From Pogostemon cablin (taxonomy: Eukaryota; Streptophyta; Magnoliopsida; Lamiales; Lamiaceae), in assembly GCA_023678885.1 (NCBI GenBank), contig CM042955.1:17619835-17683834 (forward strand): a stretch of DNA of 64,000 nucleotides, given 5' to 3'. The translations under genes and the position numbers were made by a program. Under the pieces are notes generated by a model that ran no database searches, was not told the DNA's origin, and worked only from the letters and a program-made list of their open reading frames with translations. This document shows positions 26,901 to 38,065 of this stretch, in pieces (positions within the stretch are counted from its first letter, which is position 1; each line of letters starts with the position of its first letter).

Positions 26901-27314
26901 GATTTGAGTTATATACTATGCACATTTCAACCAACTCGTATACTTTATGCACTTTGGGCTCCGTTACTCGTTGCATAGATTTTAGATGTTGAGATGCACT
27001 TTTTGAAAAGTTAGGGTGATTGAACGTGCCTCTGATTCCAGATTTTTGACATGAATAACTTGTATCTTCTCATTTTCAATGCTATCTTGTCATTTGTGTA
27101 ACCTCTGTTTTTTCAAGTAAAAAGAATACTTACACTGTTGTGGTTAGTCCTATCAACCTGATTTTAACTCTGCAACCCGGGATCCTGTGCTGGGTCGCTA
27201 TTTGTTCAGGAAGTTCAAAGACCAGAAGAAGGTAGCCGGGCTTTGCCAACACCAGATATGAGCAGACCTCCTTCGAGATCTTCGCGCAGAGGTCCTGGGC
27301 AATTACAACTTTAA
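17925..27314 (+). CDS. VAC14: VAC14 homologue, PI(3,5)P2 scaffold (20 exons, 724 aa)
   Basis: Encodes the HEAT/ARM-repeat scaffold that holds the FAB1/PIKfyve lipid kinase and the Fig4/SAC phosphatase on vacuolar and endosomal membranes. Exons: 17925-18014, 18132-18245, 18398-18463, 19143-19232, 19304-19423, 19510-19538, 19660-19802, 19892-19986, 20960-21046, 21169-21276, 21410-21501, 21667-21748, 23174-23239, 24498-24613, 24709-24829, 24957-25118, 25230-25358, 25659-25727, 26182-26472, 27210-27314. All are GT-AG, phases agree, 724 codons then TAA (plants ~730). The N-terminal FAB1-binding HEAT block includes DQDSRVRYYACEALYNIAK; the C-terminal Vac14 domain includes SWCHSPMAIISLCLLAQ and LLEPGRYIWLLKALYGLLML. 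Exon 7 could read on past 19802, but only the GT there restores the conserved LDGLFNML junction. Intron 13 contains a MITE. Identity is very secure. Confidence 0.97.
23275..23490. mobile_element. Stowaway MITE in VAC14 intron 13
   Basis: Perfect-looking inverted ends CTCCCTCCGTCCG and CGGACGGAGGGAG flanked by TA; 216 bp. It starts only 35 bases after the exon 13 donor. The interior segment GTATCATTTTTCCATTTTGG is shared with the MITE at 53591-53815. Confidence 0.93.
26120..26134. repeat. Poly(G) run of 15 in VAC14 intron 18
   Basis: Fifteen consecutive G residues about 50 bases before the acceptor of exon 19. Such runs are prone to assembly and slippage errors. Confidence 0.95.
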
Positions 27315-28730
27315 TTACTTTGGGCTATCGTTACTTTTTAATCGTACAGTGGTTGAAGAACAGAATGATCCGGCGCAATTGTAAATTGTATATTCCTGTA
27401 GCTTCTTTTATTGAACCATAAGGGTTTGGAATGGTGGGCATTGGGTTTTCCTTAGCACAAGCTTGGATGTTGCCAAGCTATTCTTTTGTCTTTTTGGGTT
27501 TCAATTTTATGAACAAATACACCCATGTGGTTCTGTTGTTTTTATTGAAAACCATGTGGGCAAAAATAGATGATTAGGATTATTGAGTTTGTTGCCTTAT
27601 TGTCTATGACCTATAATTCATCTGTGTTACAATTTACAAACTGTAAAATAAGTGCACTTCTCACCACTCACTTCTCTTCTCATCTTCCCCTATTCTCAAA
27701 ATCATCTTATTCCAAGGTAATTAATTATAAGCATACTGCTTCTTGACATCTATTTTTAACAAATAAATGTTGATTTTTTTTTTCCCTAGCAAATTATCAT
27801 TGCAGGTCTATTAAAATTGATTATTTTACATACATGAATACGGAAAATTTCTCGTTGGTACAAAAATAAATTTAATTTAATACTAATTAAAATTAAGGTA
27901 TAGTGACGTGGGTTTGGTTATTATTTAGGGTTTATGCATATTGAATTATGCATCTACACATATAGTCAATAATTAGTTGTCACATGATCCAAAATTTAGG
28001 CACAACATAACATCTAATGTGCATGAATTATAGTAAATGGGTCTGAATTCAATTCTAATGGAGGTCTGCCAAGTTCCATTTTGAGCTACAGCAGTGTTAG
28101 GTTCATATTGGGTTAGATTCCACCACTCCCTATTTCTGTCTAACTTTAACTTTTTTAATCCAATACACTTTGCCCACCAAAGTCTGTTTTCTACTTTAAA
28201 TGCATTTGATCATTCCTTTTTGTAATTGTATTCACATGAACATCATGATTCTTCATATTTTGTCATATTAAATTTGCTAAAAGATCACACATTCCTCATG
28301 AAATGTGGTTGTGGGTTACACCTAAATTTCTTACATTTTATAATCCACCCCACATCACATATCTTATTGATGACATGTAATTAAAATAAAATTGAAGTAG
28401 AATAGAGGATATATTGGGGTGGTAGATGCAATGAAAGAAACAAATGGGAGGAGCAAAAGAAAGAAACTCATCAAGATTCTTGTTGTATGAAGACCTCGTT
28501 AAAGTGTCACAAGACATCTCGTGCCAGTCTCTTAGCTTCCCGGAGTCATATTATTATATATCATAAAATATCACAACATGGATCCAACCATCATCTTTTC
28601 ATTGCTATAAATAGGGAGGTATTGCATATTGCATACTATGTACAAGTAGTGGAAGGAAGATCTCATTCTCTTTACATCCAAGTAACTCTCTGCAATTAGT
28701 TACTGTGGAGCTCTGTGATCAGGACTCAAC
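27315..28730. other. VAC14 3' flank and intergenic DNA
   Basis: No gene seen. The first ~250 bases are presumably VAC14 3' UTR, and the right end should contain the 3' UTR of the convergent ankyrin gene. A plus-strand TATA-like CTATAAATAGGGAG lies at 28606-28619 (see findings). Confidence 0.5.
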
Positions 28731-31116
28731 TCACAATGCATAAATCTTGTCATCCGAGTTGTAATCTTCCAAATCGGATACATTCATCGAGTGAGACCAG
28801 GAGAACGATTTACTCCCACTTGCTCTTCTGATTCGCCTCTGGGAGTCGGTCCCAAAATGCTGCTGGAAAACAAAGTAGCAGAGGCTGATCAGAGTGCCAA
28901 CAAGAATTGGAACCCCCACTGCAGTTACAGTTATGGCCATCCACGAACTTCCTTTCCCTACTACAACGAATGATATCGACAGGAAGGCGCCACACGTGCT
29001 GATGCACGCCGCCCACATCATCTTGTTCACCACCGAAACCACTTGTTTTTGAGCCTGTGTATCCCATGCAACCAGTGTGATCTGAACAACAACAACGGAC
29101 AGTGAGATAAAAAGGGCGGTGGCATCGAGGAGGCAGAACATGCGGAATGCAGTGGCGTTGGATGTGGTGATATTAGCCATCCCTGCTTCTTTTCCATCTG
29201 AGAGATACTGGCCAGGTAAGTTGAACAGTGCTAGAAATGCAATGGAGGCAACTAGGACGGCCACCACTGTGACGGAGTTGATGGTGTTTTGCACAGCTTC
29301 TCTGTGTATCTTCTTCAGTTCTTTGGCAATGCCAGACACTCGTCTCTGTGTTGTCTCATTTTGTATCAGTTGGGACTGCACTTCATGCCTGATATCGCTC
29401 ACTGTTCGTTTGAGTTCCATTGCTTCGTCCACTTGGCCTACGTGTCGTGCATGCTTGGCACCAGCCTCTGTGAGAGCTTCTGTGATTTCCAGAGCTGCTG
29501 CTCCGTACTGGAGTTTGTCTGCTATGTCCATTGCTGTTTCTCGCTGACCGTTGATGGCATTGACATCGATGGATCTATATGCCAGTAAAAGGGCAACTAT
29601 CTGAAACCATAAATCTCTTCCATGGTTAATTTAAATTAAAGAGTTGAGCACAATCAAATAAAGAAAGAACATTTAATTAGATTCAACAAGTTACATCACC
29701 AAGAAAACACACAGTCATACCTGAGAACGGCTTTTACGCGTAGCTATATGCACAGCAGTGTTTCCCTTCTTATCACTTTCATTCAATATCGAAATATCAG
29801 CTTCCAACAATTCTTCAATCACAGAAGTATCCTGACCTTTGGCAGCCATATGCAGGGCAGTTTGGCCCTTCTTATCCTTAATGGCTACAATTCCTGGATC
29901 CCTTTCGATAAGTGCCTTCACAATACTCAGTTGGCCGTACCTCCCCGTTGTATGCAATGCGGTTTTACCATTTTTCCTAACAATTCTTGCTAAACTTGGA
30001 TCTGCATCTAATATGGCATTCACTACATCTAGATGATTTTGGGATGCAGCTGTGTAGAGTGGGCTCGTGTTCGATGAATTGCAAACTCTACAAAGCTCAG
30101 GCCACTTGTCAAGAAGTTCCTTCACTATCCCTGGATACAGAAAAAACAATCAGAATCAAAAGTTTCATCTACATAACCATGAACACTCAACTCATTAAAC
30201 ATAGTGTAGCAGCCAAGAAGATGCCAATCGACTGGCGAATCTGCTAATTATAATGCACACAACCTTGATGACTGAGACAAGATACGCGAAAAGAGACTTT
30301 CACCACTAAGAATAACTACTTGGAGTTCAGATTCCAATCAATGTGAAAAAATCCAACTGCTAAATATTTTGGTGAAGTCTCATAAATTATAAACATCCAT
30401 CTTGTTCAAACATCATTGATGTATGGAAATTGTTCTTACATCCCCTAATCTTAATTCATTTTCTTATAACCTCAAACTGAATACAATTGAATCTTAAATA
30501 CCATGTTCTCTATACTAGTTTCTCTAACCAAGAACCATCCTTCATAGTGCAGAAAATTAGTGGCTTAGCTATAATCGACAACTATATATAGGAGTAACAA
30601 CTATTAGTAAAATTTCAATTCAATTCAATCTCAAAGACCAATCACAAAAAGAATACCATCAAGAATCACATCATCAAGAAAGTTGAAAAGACACCAGTGG
30701 ATTGGCCCCAAAATTCAGACACAAACACAAATAAAACACTCTAAACTGTAATAGCACACATCAATCAAGCTAAGAAATGATCAAAATAAGCAATGATTCA
30801 GTAAGAAGTGTAAGGGATTATGAATACCTAGGTGCCCCCTAGCTGCTACCACATGAAAGGCATCCATATCCGATTTGGCCCTAATCTTTACAGTTTCCAA
30901 GTCACAGAAGCTGAGCAGATAAATGAAAGTCTCGAGGAAATTATTCTCTGCAGCTATGTACAGAGCAGTTTCTTTCTCATCGTTTTGAATAGCCAAAAGG
31001 GAGGATGGATCAGACCCTTCATTCAGGATGAGGTTCTTGAGGGATGGAAGATCATCAGATCGAACGGAAGAGAAGAATGATTGGTGGGATATGAACCTTA
31101 GGGACGTGGAGTCCAT
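28731..31116 (-). CDS. ITN1-like ankyrin-repeat / PGG membrane protein (3 exons, 522 aa)
   Basis: Plant ankyrin protein with a C-terminal PGG domain; relatives such as ITN1 and ACD6 act at the plasma membrane in salt/ABA or defence signalling. Minus-strand exons: 31116-30828, 30130-29721, 29600-28731, with GT-AG introns and consistent phases; 522 codons then a stop. The N-terminal half has about five ankyrin repeats (for example GKTALHTTGRYGQLSIVKAL, GQTALHMAAKGQDTSVIEEL, GNTAVHIATRKSRSQ). The PGG domain lies at residues ~331-371 with NLPGQY, as in the ITN1 branch. Four hydrophobic membrane segments fall near 342-360, 386-410, 428-447 and 454-476, followed by a basic and acidic tail. A GA/GT microsatellite lies upstream at 31286-31341. 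No damage is seen. The exact orthologue and pathway are not fixed by sequence alone. Confidence 0.93.
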
Positions 31117-31838
31117 GTTCTATACTGTAGTTCAGCAAGAACACACACACACACACACAAACAGTGTAAAGATTCAATCTTTTCTCAAGTGCTGTGTCTT
31201 TCTCTGGTTCTCTTATGTGGGAAAGTAATTTCTTGAGGTATCACAGCCTCAAGGTGGAGTCAAGTCTTCAGTGCGTTGAAATTGCTGAGAGAGAGAGAGA
31301 GAGAGATTAAGAGAGAGAGGGAGATTGTGTGTGTGTGTGTTAATGTGTGTGGATGTTGCAAGAGTTTTAAGGATTTGGAGTCGCCTGTGATAATGACAGC
31401 ATCTCATCTTTGGAAATGAGTTGTATGATTGATCATGTTCATGTGCAATCTCATCTCATTTTCTACAATTTAAGCTAACCCAACAATGAAGTTGAAGATT
31501 GAAAAAAGTTCAAAAGACAGATTTTCTTTTTAAAAAAAAATATGACCTAAAGTTTACTATGTAAAAAAGTAAAGAATCATGAATGGGTAAAGTGATTATT
31601 GTGGGACAAGTTTTCACAGGACAGTAGGACACCCATCCAGAAAAATTTCATACAAAGAAAATAATTCAAGCAAAAATCTTGATTGTTATAAATGTTTTCA
31701 CAGGACACCAATCTAGAAAAATTTTCACAAAAAGAAAATAATAGAAGTAGAAATCTTGTTTGTTAATTGTGAATTATCAGCATATCTATTACCATACCAT
31801 GACTATCAATATGTTCACAAAGTCAAAATACTCAAAAT
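31117..31838. other. Upstream region of the ankyrin gene
   Basis: Holds the presumed minus-strand 5' UTR and promoter, with a CA run at 31141-31158 and the GA/GT microsatellite. The part beyond 31350 is AT-rich. A short repeated motif, CAGGACA...CC(A)ATC(C/T)AGAAAAA, occurs at about 31617-31650 and 31698-31722. No gene. Confidence 0.5.
31286..31341. repeat. GA/GT microsatellite
   Basis: (GA)n followed by a second GA block and (GT)n, located 170-225 bases upstream of the ankyrin gene's ATG and so possibly in its leader or promoter. Confidence 0.95.
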
Positions 31839-31841
31839 TTA

Positions 31842-32053
31842 GGGGTGTTTGGTTGGAGGCTATGGGAGGGAGAGAATTTGAATGAATTAATAAAGTTGTG
31901 TGGTAACTAGGAATGAGTATGAAAATAGTGATTTGATTCACATATTTGTTGGAATCAATCAAAGTAGCAAAAAAATGGGATGAATCAAAGTTATTCTTAT
32001 CTACAATCAAAGTAATACTCATTTCCATATCCACATTTTAACCAAACACCCTC
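31842..32053. mobile_element. Tourist-like (PIF/Harbinger) MITE
   Basis: Inverted ends GGGGTGTTTGGTT (31842-31854) and AACCAAACACCCTC (32040-32053). The 3-bp target duplication TTA is present on both sides (31839-31841 and 32054-32056), as expected for PIF/Harbinger MITEs. 212 bp, non-coding. Confidence 0.9.
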
Positions 32054-32212
32054 TTACTGTAAGTAGTATGTAACAGTTTCATTGTTATAAGATCTTTAAT
32101 AGAAGGAAATCAAGAAGTGTCACACTCCTTTACACAAATGATTGTTCTATTGAATTTTCAAATATAATAGTTTATCATCTAAAAATAATTTAATACATAG
32201 AAAAATAAATGT

Positions 32213-32342
32213 TTATTTTTTTATGGTGTACCTCACCATAAGGAGTCCACCATCCCATATGTTATAAGAGGCCAAATCATATCAAAAGCAGGATTTGAAA
32301 CATCACTTGAGGCTATCAACTCAGTTGGCCCTCTAACAACTA
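32213..32342 (-). mobile_element. Possible tRNA-derived SINE
   Basis: Read on the minus strand, GGCCAACTGAGTTGATAGCC resembles a tRNA A box and GATGTTTCAAATCC a B box about 20 bases later. The candidate ends in an A-rich tail at 32213-32222. I could not find a clear target duplication, so this is tentative. Confidence 0.35.
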
Positions 32343-32499
32343 TACTTGGGGCTACCGTTTTTTTTTTTTTTTGGTATTGATACGGTCATATAATGCGTAA
32401 TTTACATGATTTATACATATACATTTACCTTTTCATTAACTGTATGTGTGGTTAGAGCCAAGTTACACAAATTAATGATAGATTTTAAATTTACCCATT

Positions 32500-33038
32500 C
32501 ATGGAGAGGAAGGTTGGGGTCGGGTGCGGACTGATCTTTTCAATGAATTGAAAGCTCATGCAGACCTTTATGCCAAAATGTTCATTGAGATCGATCGTGT
32601 GGAGTATGTGTTAAAATCACTCCAATGTGATGCTGAGTTTGCTCCAAAAGTCAAATGGTTTTGCATTCCGGAATTGGGTTATGTCGCCGCATCTAAGTAT
32701 AACATAGCTTTGATACATATAAACGATGCTTTTTGTGCCACATTTCTCCCATTGCGGAATGGAATAAACCCAATTCCCAAAATTGTAGCAATAGGTCTAG
32801 TAAACAACAATCACTTCATTCAGGTACGATTGTTTAAGCTTTTAAGTTCTATTTCATTGATCTTATATTCTAACATGAAGTATAAAATTTTTAGGCTTTC
32901 TTATCCGACGAATGCCCACTATCACCTATTGCCAGTCAATGGACAACCCATCATCTCCCAGAAGCTGATAGTTGGGAGTCTTTTTTGAAACCACGAGTAG
33001 ATGCATATGCCCTACCTGTGTCACCGGGAGCTGTTTAG
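32500..33038 (+). pseudogene. OTU-type cysteine protease fragment (MULE-associated)
   Basis: Two exon-like blocks, 32500-32823 and 32895-33038 (donor GTACG, acceptor TTTTTAG), read in one frame for about 148 residues from 32524. Segments RTDLFNELKAHADLYAKMF, WFCIPELGYVAASKYNIAL, FLPLRNG, IAIGLVNNNHFIQ-like and CPLSPIASQW match the C-terminal part of OTU-like proteases found in plant Mutator-like elements and related gene families. The N-terminal catalytic region (Asp-Gly-x-Cys motif) is not present upstream; stops occur by 32479. It is therefore a 5'-truncated remnant. Its TAG at 33036 lies about 230 bases from the 33-bp palindromic array. The family call is an inference from memory of the motif pattern. 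Confidence 0.6.
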
Positions 33039-33270
33039 AAAAGCAAGGAAACAATTTGTCTCGAGTGATTACATAATTTGTCTTCGTATTTCTTATTTTA
33101 TCACTATGTTTGAATATATTATGGATTATTACGTTTTATCTTTCATTATTCGCATTATGGATGATTATGTGACATCAATGAATGTTAAATTAATATATTC
33201 GACCAACAAATTGCGCAAATTTTGACACTGTTCGACGATAATTATTCAAAAATTAAACAAACTGTCAAAG

Positions 33271-33460
33271 GTAGGTGGTCGAAATTCTTCTAAAATTTCG
33301 ACAATGAGTGGTCGAAACTTTTGAGGCTTTTCGACCACTAGTGGTCGAAATTTGTGAGAATTTTTGACCATGAGTTATCGAAATTTTTGAGAATTTTCGA
33401 TAGATGTTGGTCGAACAGTAGGCTTACTGTCGACTATTAGTGGTCGAACGGGTTGAAATC
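33271..33460. repeat. 33-bp tandem array with palindromic units (array 1)
   Basis: At least five consecutive 33-base units start at GTGGTCGAAA (33271, 33304, 33337) and continue as degenerate copies at 33370, 33403 and 33436. Several units are hairpins: GTGGTCGAAA is answered by TTTCGACCAC within the same unit. The same core (TTCGACCA / TGGTCGAA) and the same 33-base period recur at 37674-38040. Confidence 0.85.
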
Positions 33461-33623
33461 AACTCTTAAGATGTATATGTGTATTTATAATCCAACATAG
33501 TCAATAGTTCGAATCAAAATCTTCAAATTAAAATAAACAATACTACAAAGTTTCAACGCACACAATGGTTAACCCAAATAAAGTTTCAATTACTCAAAAC
33601 AATACTACAAAGTTTTTAAATGA

Positions 33624-36600
33624 TCATGGGTCACGAGGAGGCCGAAAGTTATCCCCATTGATACTACTGAGACACGTGTAGGCACTTGCCATAGCCAACA
33701 TAGCCTCATCCCCCGGAATGAACACACCGTTTCTCCATCGATCAAGTACTGGCCTCATAATTCCGATGGCGGTGGAGACCCTCTCAAAAGGGTGGACAAC
33801 AGGGGGTGGTGGCTCAAACATCTGAGCACCTCATCTCTCAGGTTTTTGTACTCTGGGTTGGCATTTATCTGAATACCATTCTAGGTAGCCCGGCGCGGAT
33901 TCCCATCCCGGCATAGCCAATCGACCTCTGTCCTCACCTGTGAGAGTATGTCGTCTCCATCTCTCGAAGAGGTCAGCATGCGTATCCCATGTACCTCTAC
34001 TATTGGCTGTAGCGGTTCCAGTGCGCAATCACCTAAGTGCTAAGGGCACGCGGGGAATGGTCTGCACATGTCCAAACTGTCGAAGGACCCTATCTGGCAT
34101 GTAGGGCTCCACAATGTCGCCTGCCGACAGTAACCCTTCAAAAAAGATGACATCGTGCCTCGAAAACAAGTGTCTAGCGTTGACATATGAATCCCAAATG
34201 ACCTAAATGCAATCAATAAAAATCACAATCCTTGATAAAACGAATAAATCATACATTCTAAATGTTCAAATGAATTAATAAATTTTACCTCACTCTTATC
34301 CATGCGATCAATCCGCTCACGCAACGCTTTAATGATTTGAATTGAGGGAGCAGAGTGAGCTTCAGGTCCCCATCTCATGGCTAGTGAGCAGCTCTCCATG
34401 TAGTTCCCATTAGGTGGAGGCCTGTACAAATGTGGAAAATGCTCGTATATCCAACCCTGACATTAAAAGTGAATGGATATCATCATTACAATATGAAATA
34501 TAAAACCATAAAATCTTGATATAAAATAGAAATTAAGTACCTCCAATAGGGTCGTGTAACCGGCTATCTATCGGGTCTCTATTTACGATGCAAGCCCTAA
34601 TTGCCTATATAAATAGGCCAACAGAGCAGCTCACCATGCGTACTTGTGGAGATCGTCCAAGTTGCGAAGGAACTCTAGCCAAAAAGTATGAACTCTATTC
34701 CCACTCTTGTCGGAAAACAACATCGTCCCAAACATGTGCAACAGGTATGCTCTGACACAACCCTCAAGCTCATCATCATACTGAGATGTAACGTCGTTCT
34801 TGAACGTATTATGCAACTACTCTGTGGTCACTGAGTGACCACGAATAGTGCCTAGTGCCTCTCTAGCTACATCTCTGTCAACGTTCAGAAGCTCCATAAT
34901 CAATTTAGAAGGCCTCTGTCTATCTCGCTGAAAGGCAACCGTACGACCAGATATAGGTAATCCCGTAAGACACAACACATCATCGAGTATTATGGTCATT
35001 TTTCCGAATGGCTGATTGGTCGTAATATAGTCGGGATGACCAATTAAAGAATTTATAGAACCACAGGGAAGAAGATACTAGAGTTTAAGCGATCTCAAGT
35101 TTATCGTGATTTTATAAGGACGATCGAAAAGGATGATAGACAAGCATGCAAATAAATGCAATTAAACTAATGTAAGAAATAAAGATAAAATAAATACAAG
35201 AATAAATGGGTTCGAAATGATGCAAGGATGAGATTAATAACAATCATGACATAGATAATTAAGTAATTATGCAATTAATTCTAATTTCTCATGGACAAGG
35301 CATAGAAGCGATCACTAATTCTACCTAAACTCTCTCTCGAGATGGATAGGATGTAGGCCCCAACAAGGCTCCCAAAAGCACTTAGGATCGATACCATAGC
35401 AAATACCTCCCATTAGGTACTAATTAATCTATGAGTTCTCTAATAAGGTATTAAATTATAAGCAATATTCCCTTTTAAGATACTATGAATTCACTAATGG
35501 TTTGAGTCTCCTCACCTAATCAACCAACCTCTCGATTAAGTCAATTAAGTGTTCTATCAAAGGGTTATCAAAGGGTTCTAAATCTAGAAGGATATCGATA
35601 TCTCATTCTAAATTAATGCACATGAAGTGTATAATGAAATGATTCAATGAACTATCCTAAACACATAATTTATTTCTCAATCTAATCATATGCCTATGAC
35701 AATTAATCATACATATCATCATATAAATCAAGCAATTAACAATCAATGATAGAAATAACACAAAATCCATTCAAGATTAAAATCAATTTGCATAAAAACT
35801 AAATTATCCAATACCAATCATGGAGCTAATCTCACAAAGGAGATTAGCCTATCATAGTTTTAGAGAAAACAATCATAGACAATTGGATCCACAAATTTCA
35901 TGACAAATCTATAAAGAATTTCACAAGACTTAGAATTAGATTCCCACTTTGAAGGTCTTCAATGGAGATCTCCTTCTTCCTCTTGTGATCTTCACTTTCC
36001 CTTGCTTCCTTGATCATTTGGATGGTGGATTTGATGGAGGAGATCAAGTGTAGATGGATGGAGATGAGGATGGGTGAATGGGATGAAGGGTAGATGGAAT
36101 GGAGAGGAAAAGTGTGTGAAAAATGGTGTAAATTAGGTGTGGATTTGATCCCCTACTGATCTTTACACTCAAAATGGATATTTTTACCCTTTGGAACCTT
36201 CTAGAACACATTCTAATCATAAAATTGAATTCGAGCTGAGTTCTGGTTGAGTTCGGGTTAGTGCAGCGCAGTCTCACCGTTTTTCATATAACTTTCTCAT
36301 ACGAAATCCAATTCGGGTGATTCTTGTGCTCACATGATCCTCTCTTCCGTGGCTTTCTATGAATATAAAGAATTGATAAAACTTCCAATATTTGAAGGTG
36401 TAACAAGTCATGCAAAATAGCACAATCGTACTGAGTAGGAACAGCTTGCGCGACGTCACCATTGTAATCATAACTTTTTCGTTTGGGCTCCGGTTGAGGT
36501 GTATCATACTTCTAGTTTTGAGCTCTATAAGAGTACAGAAAAATTACACAAGTTGGATGTTCATTTTTTAGTATTTTGCTTAATTTGATTAATTCTCTCT

Positions 36601-37408
36601 CGTTTCAACTTCGAATTAAGCTCTGTTTTTTTCCCAAATCTTTCTTATCGCGTCTAGAATCCATTTTTACCTGAAAATCATACGTTTAAGCTCATTCACA
36701 CATATTTCCATAAAAATACAAAACACAATCAAATAATACATAAATACGGATAAAATAATACGAAAACACACATAAAAAGACACTAAAATCTAGGTGAAAA
36801 TATCACTCATTAATGGCATGTGGAATATATTCGTCTCCGGATGCCATCTCTCAACAAACGCAAGAATGAGATTTTTGTTTGGCCTGCGGTAGGAGATTTG
36901 CCTAACCTTGCAAAACCCAGCCCTACGGAATAAGCTTCTGAAATTGCAAGTTGATGCATCCCCCGCATAGCTCCACTCAAGCATTTTATTCACGTGGCTG
37001 TGCACTTTAATAACCGGTCTTTCACGACCATATTCCCATATTTCATGTGCCACGTGATTCTGAAAATTGATCAATACATCAGCATCTGGATCATGATCGC
37101 TTTCACTTGAATAATCATAATCTGGACTTGAGGCCTCACCACCCTCACTTGAGGCCTCACCATCCTCACCACCCTGACTTTCATCTTCGCCACCATCACT
37201 TTCATCTTCGACACCATCACTTTTATATTCACTAAGTTGTGGGCCGTGAATGGGTTGAGGTTGTGCTTCTAGCTCGTCGTGATGCATTACCTCGGGTAGA
37301 GGAATTGGATCGGGTTGTGGTTGTGGAGCATCTTGAGGCATTGCATCATGCTCAACCCTCATCCCTCTTCGTCTATTGGATGTGGTGGGGGGATTACGTC
37401 GGCGATAT
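33624..37408 (-). pseudogene. Plant mobile domain (PMD/MAIN-like) gene, split and decayed
   Basis: Minus-strand blocks 37408-36813, 35012-34541, 34456-34289 and ~34202-33624 rebuild a PMD protein, the domain of MAIN/MAIL1 and of many plant transposons. Visible marks: WHPETNIFHMP, which resumes after the LTR as FGKMTIILDDVLCLTGLP; then RAYLLHMFGTMLFSDKSGNR; LYRPPPNGNYMESCSLAMRW; and MPDRVLRQFGHVQTIPRVP. The first block also has an acidic Gly/Glu/Ser-rich N-terminal stretch. Six in-frame stops (tops at 34819, 34633, 34585, 34570, 34031, 33833) show that it is dead. A solo LTR (35013-36812) splits the first two blocks exactly at a 5-bp duplication. A further first exon may lie at 41255-41214. 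Whether it began as a host gene or as part of a transposon is not clear. Confidence 0.85.
35013..36812 (-). mobile_element. Solo LTR A (1800 bp) inside the PMD gene
   Basis: On the minus strand it starts TAATGAGTGATATTTTCACC and ends CGACCAATCA. It is flanked by the perfect 5-bp duplication ATGGC (35008-35012 and 36813-36817). It is clearly the same family as LTR B (38066-39636): both share the ACTAAAATCTAGGTGAAAAT end and the GACCAATTAAAGAA end. No internal coding region is present, as expected of LTR-LTR recombination. The TGATGAG...ATCA ends and long AT-rich body suggest a Ty3 element, possibly of the Tat group; that lineage is inference. Confidence 0.88.
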
Positions 37409-37673
37409 CTATTTGTGAAAAAAATTAAAATAATGTTCAACAACATATATGTGATAACTAATAAGTAAATAAACAAAAAATGTAATAACATTCCAAACAT
37501 ACTAATATATGTGACAACCAATATGTATTAATATACAAAGTATGCTCAACTATAACTAATATGTAATAACAAACAAAATAAGCTCAACTATGTAATATGC
37601 AATAATAAACAAACAAAGTATATGATATGCAATTACAAACAAAGTCGACGAGGACTAGTCGCTAAACTTTCTG

Positions 37674-38040
37674 TTCGATGGGGAGTCGTCGAAAAACCCC
37701 CAATAACCGACCAAGGCTCGTAGAAAAACCCCATGAAGGAGCTTCTGTTCGACCATGTATGGCAGCTGAAGATGCTTTGGTTCGACTACCTTTGGCCGCT
37801 GAAGAAGCTTCAGTTCGACCAAAGCTGGTCGAAAATTCTCCTTCCAGTCGACCACCACCTGCCGAAATTTCTCCTCCTCGCCGTCCACCATCTGTCGAAA
37901 TTTTTCCTTCCTGTCATCCACCATCTGCCGAAAATCCTACTTTCAGTCGACCATGAGTGGTGGAGCAGCTTCAAAAGATGTAGACGAGTGCTCACCGACG
38001 AGGAGCCCAAATTTCGACCATACATGGTCGAACAGACCTC
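37674..38040. repeat. 33-bp tandem array with palindromic units (array 2)
   Basis: Successive 33-base units begin TTCGACCATGTATGG (37750), TTCGACTACC (37783), TTCGACCAAAGC (37816), GTCGACCACC (37849), GCCGTCCACC (37882), GTCATCCACC (37915) and GTCGACCATGAG (37948). Looser copies lie on either side, including the palindrome TTCGACCATACATGGTCGAA near 38019. On the minus strand the array is open and would encode 11-residue repeats (MVDDRKEKFRQ, MVDGEEEKFRQ and so on), but I cannot tell whether it is coding. Confidence 0.85.
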
Positions 38041-38065
38041 CAAATGCCACCAAACCAGGGCCGGA

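Noticed and set aside
36044..36507. Two 77-codon minus-strand frames
   Set aside because: Both lie within solo LTR A; chance frames.
33271..38040. Possible CRISPR-like array
   Set aside because: The 33-bp units are directly adjacent with no unique spacers, are degenerate, and lie in a plant genome; they are tandem repeats.
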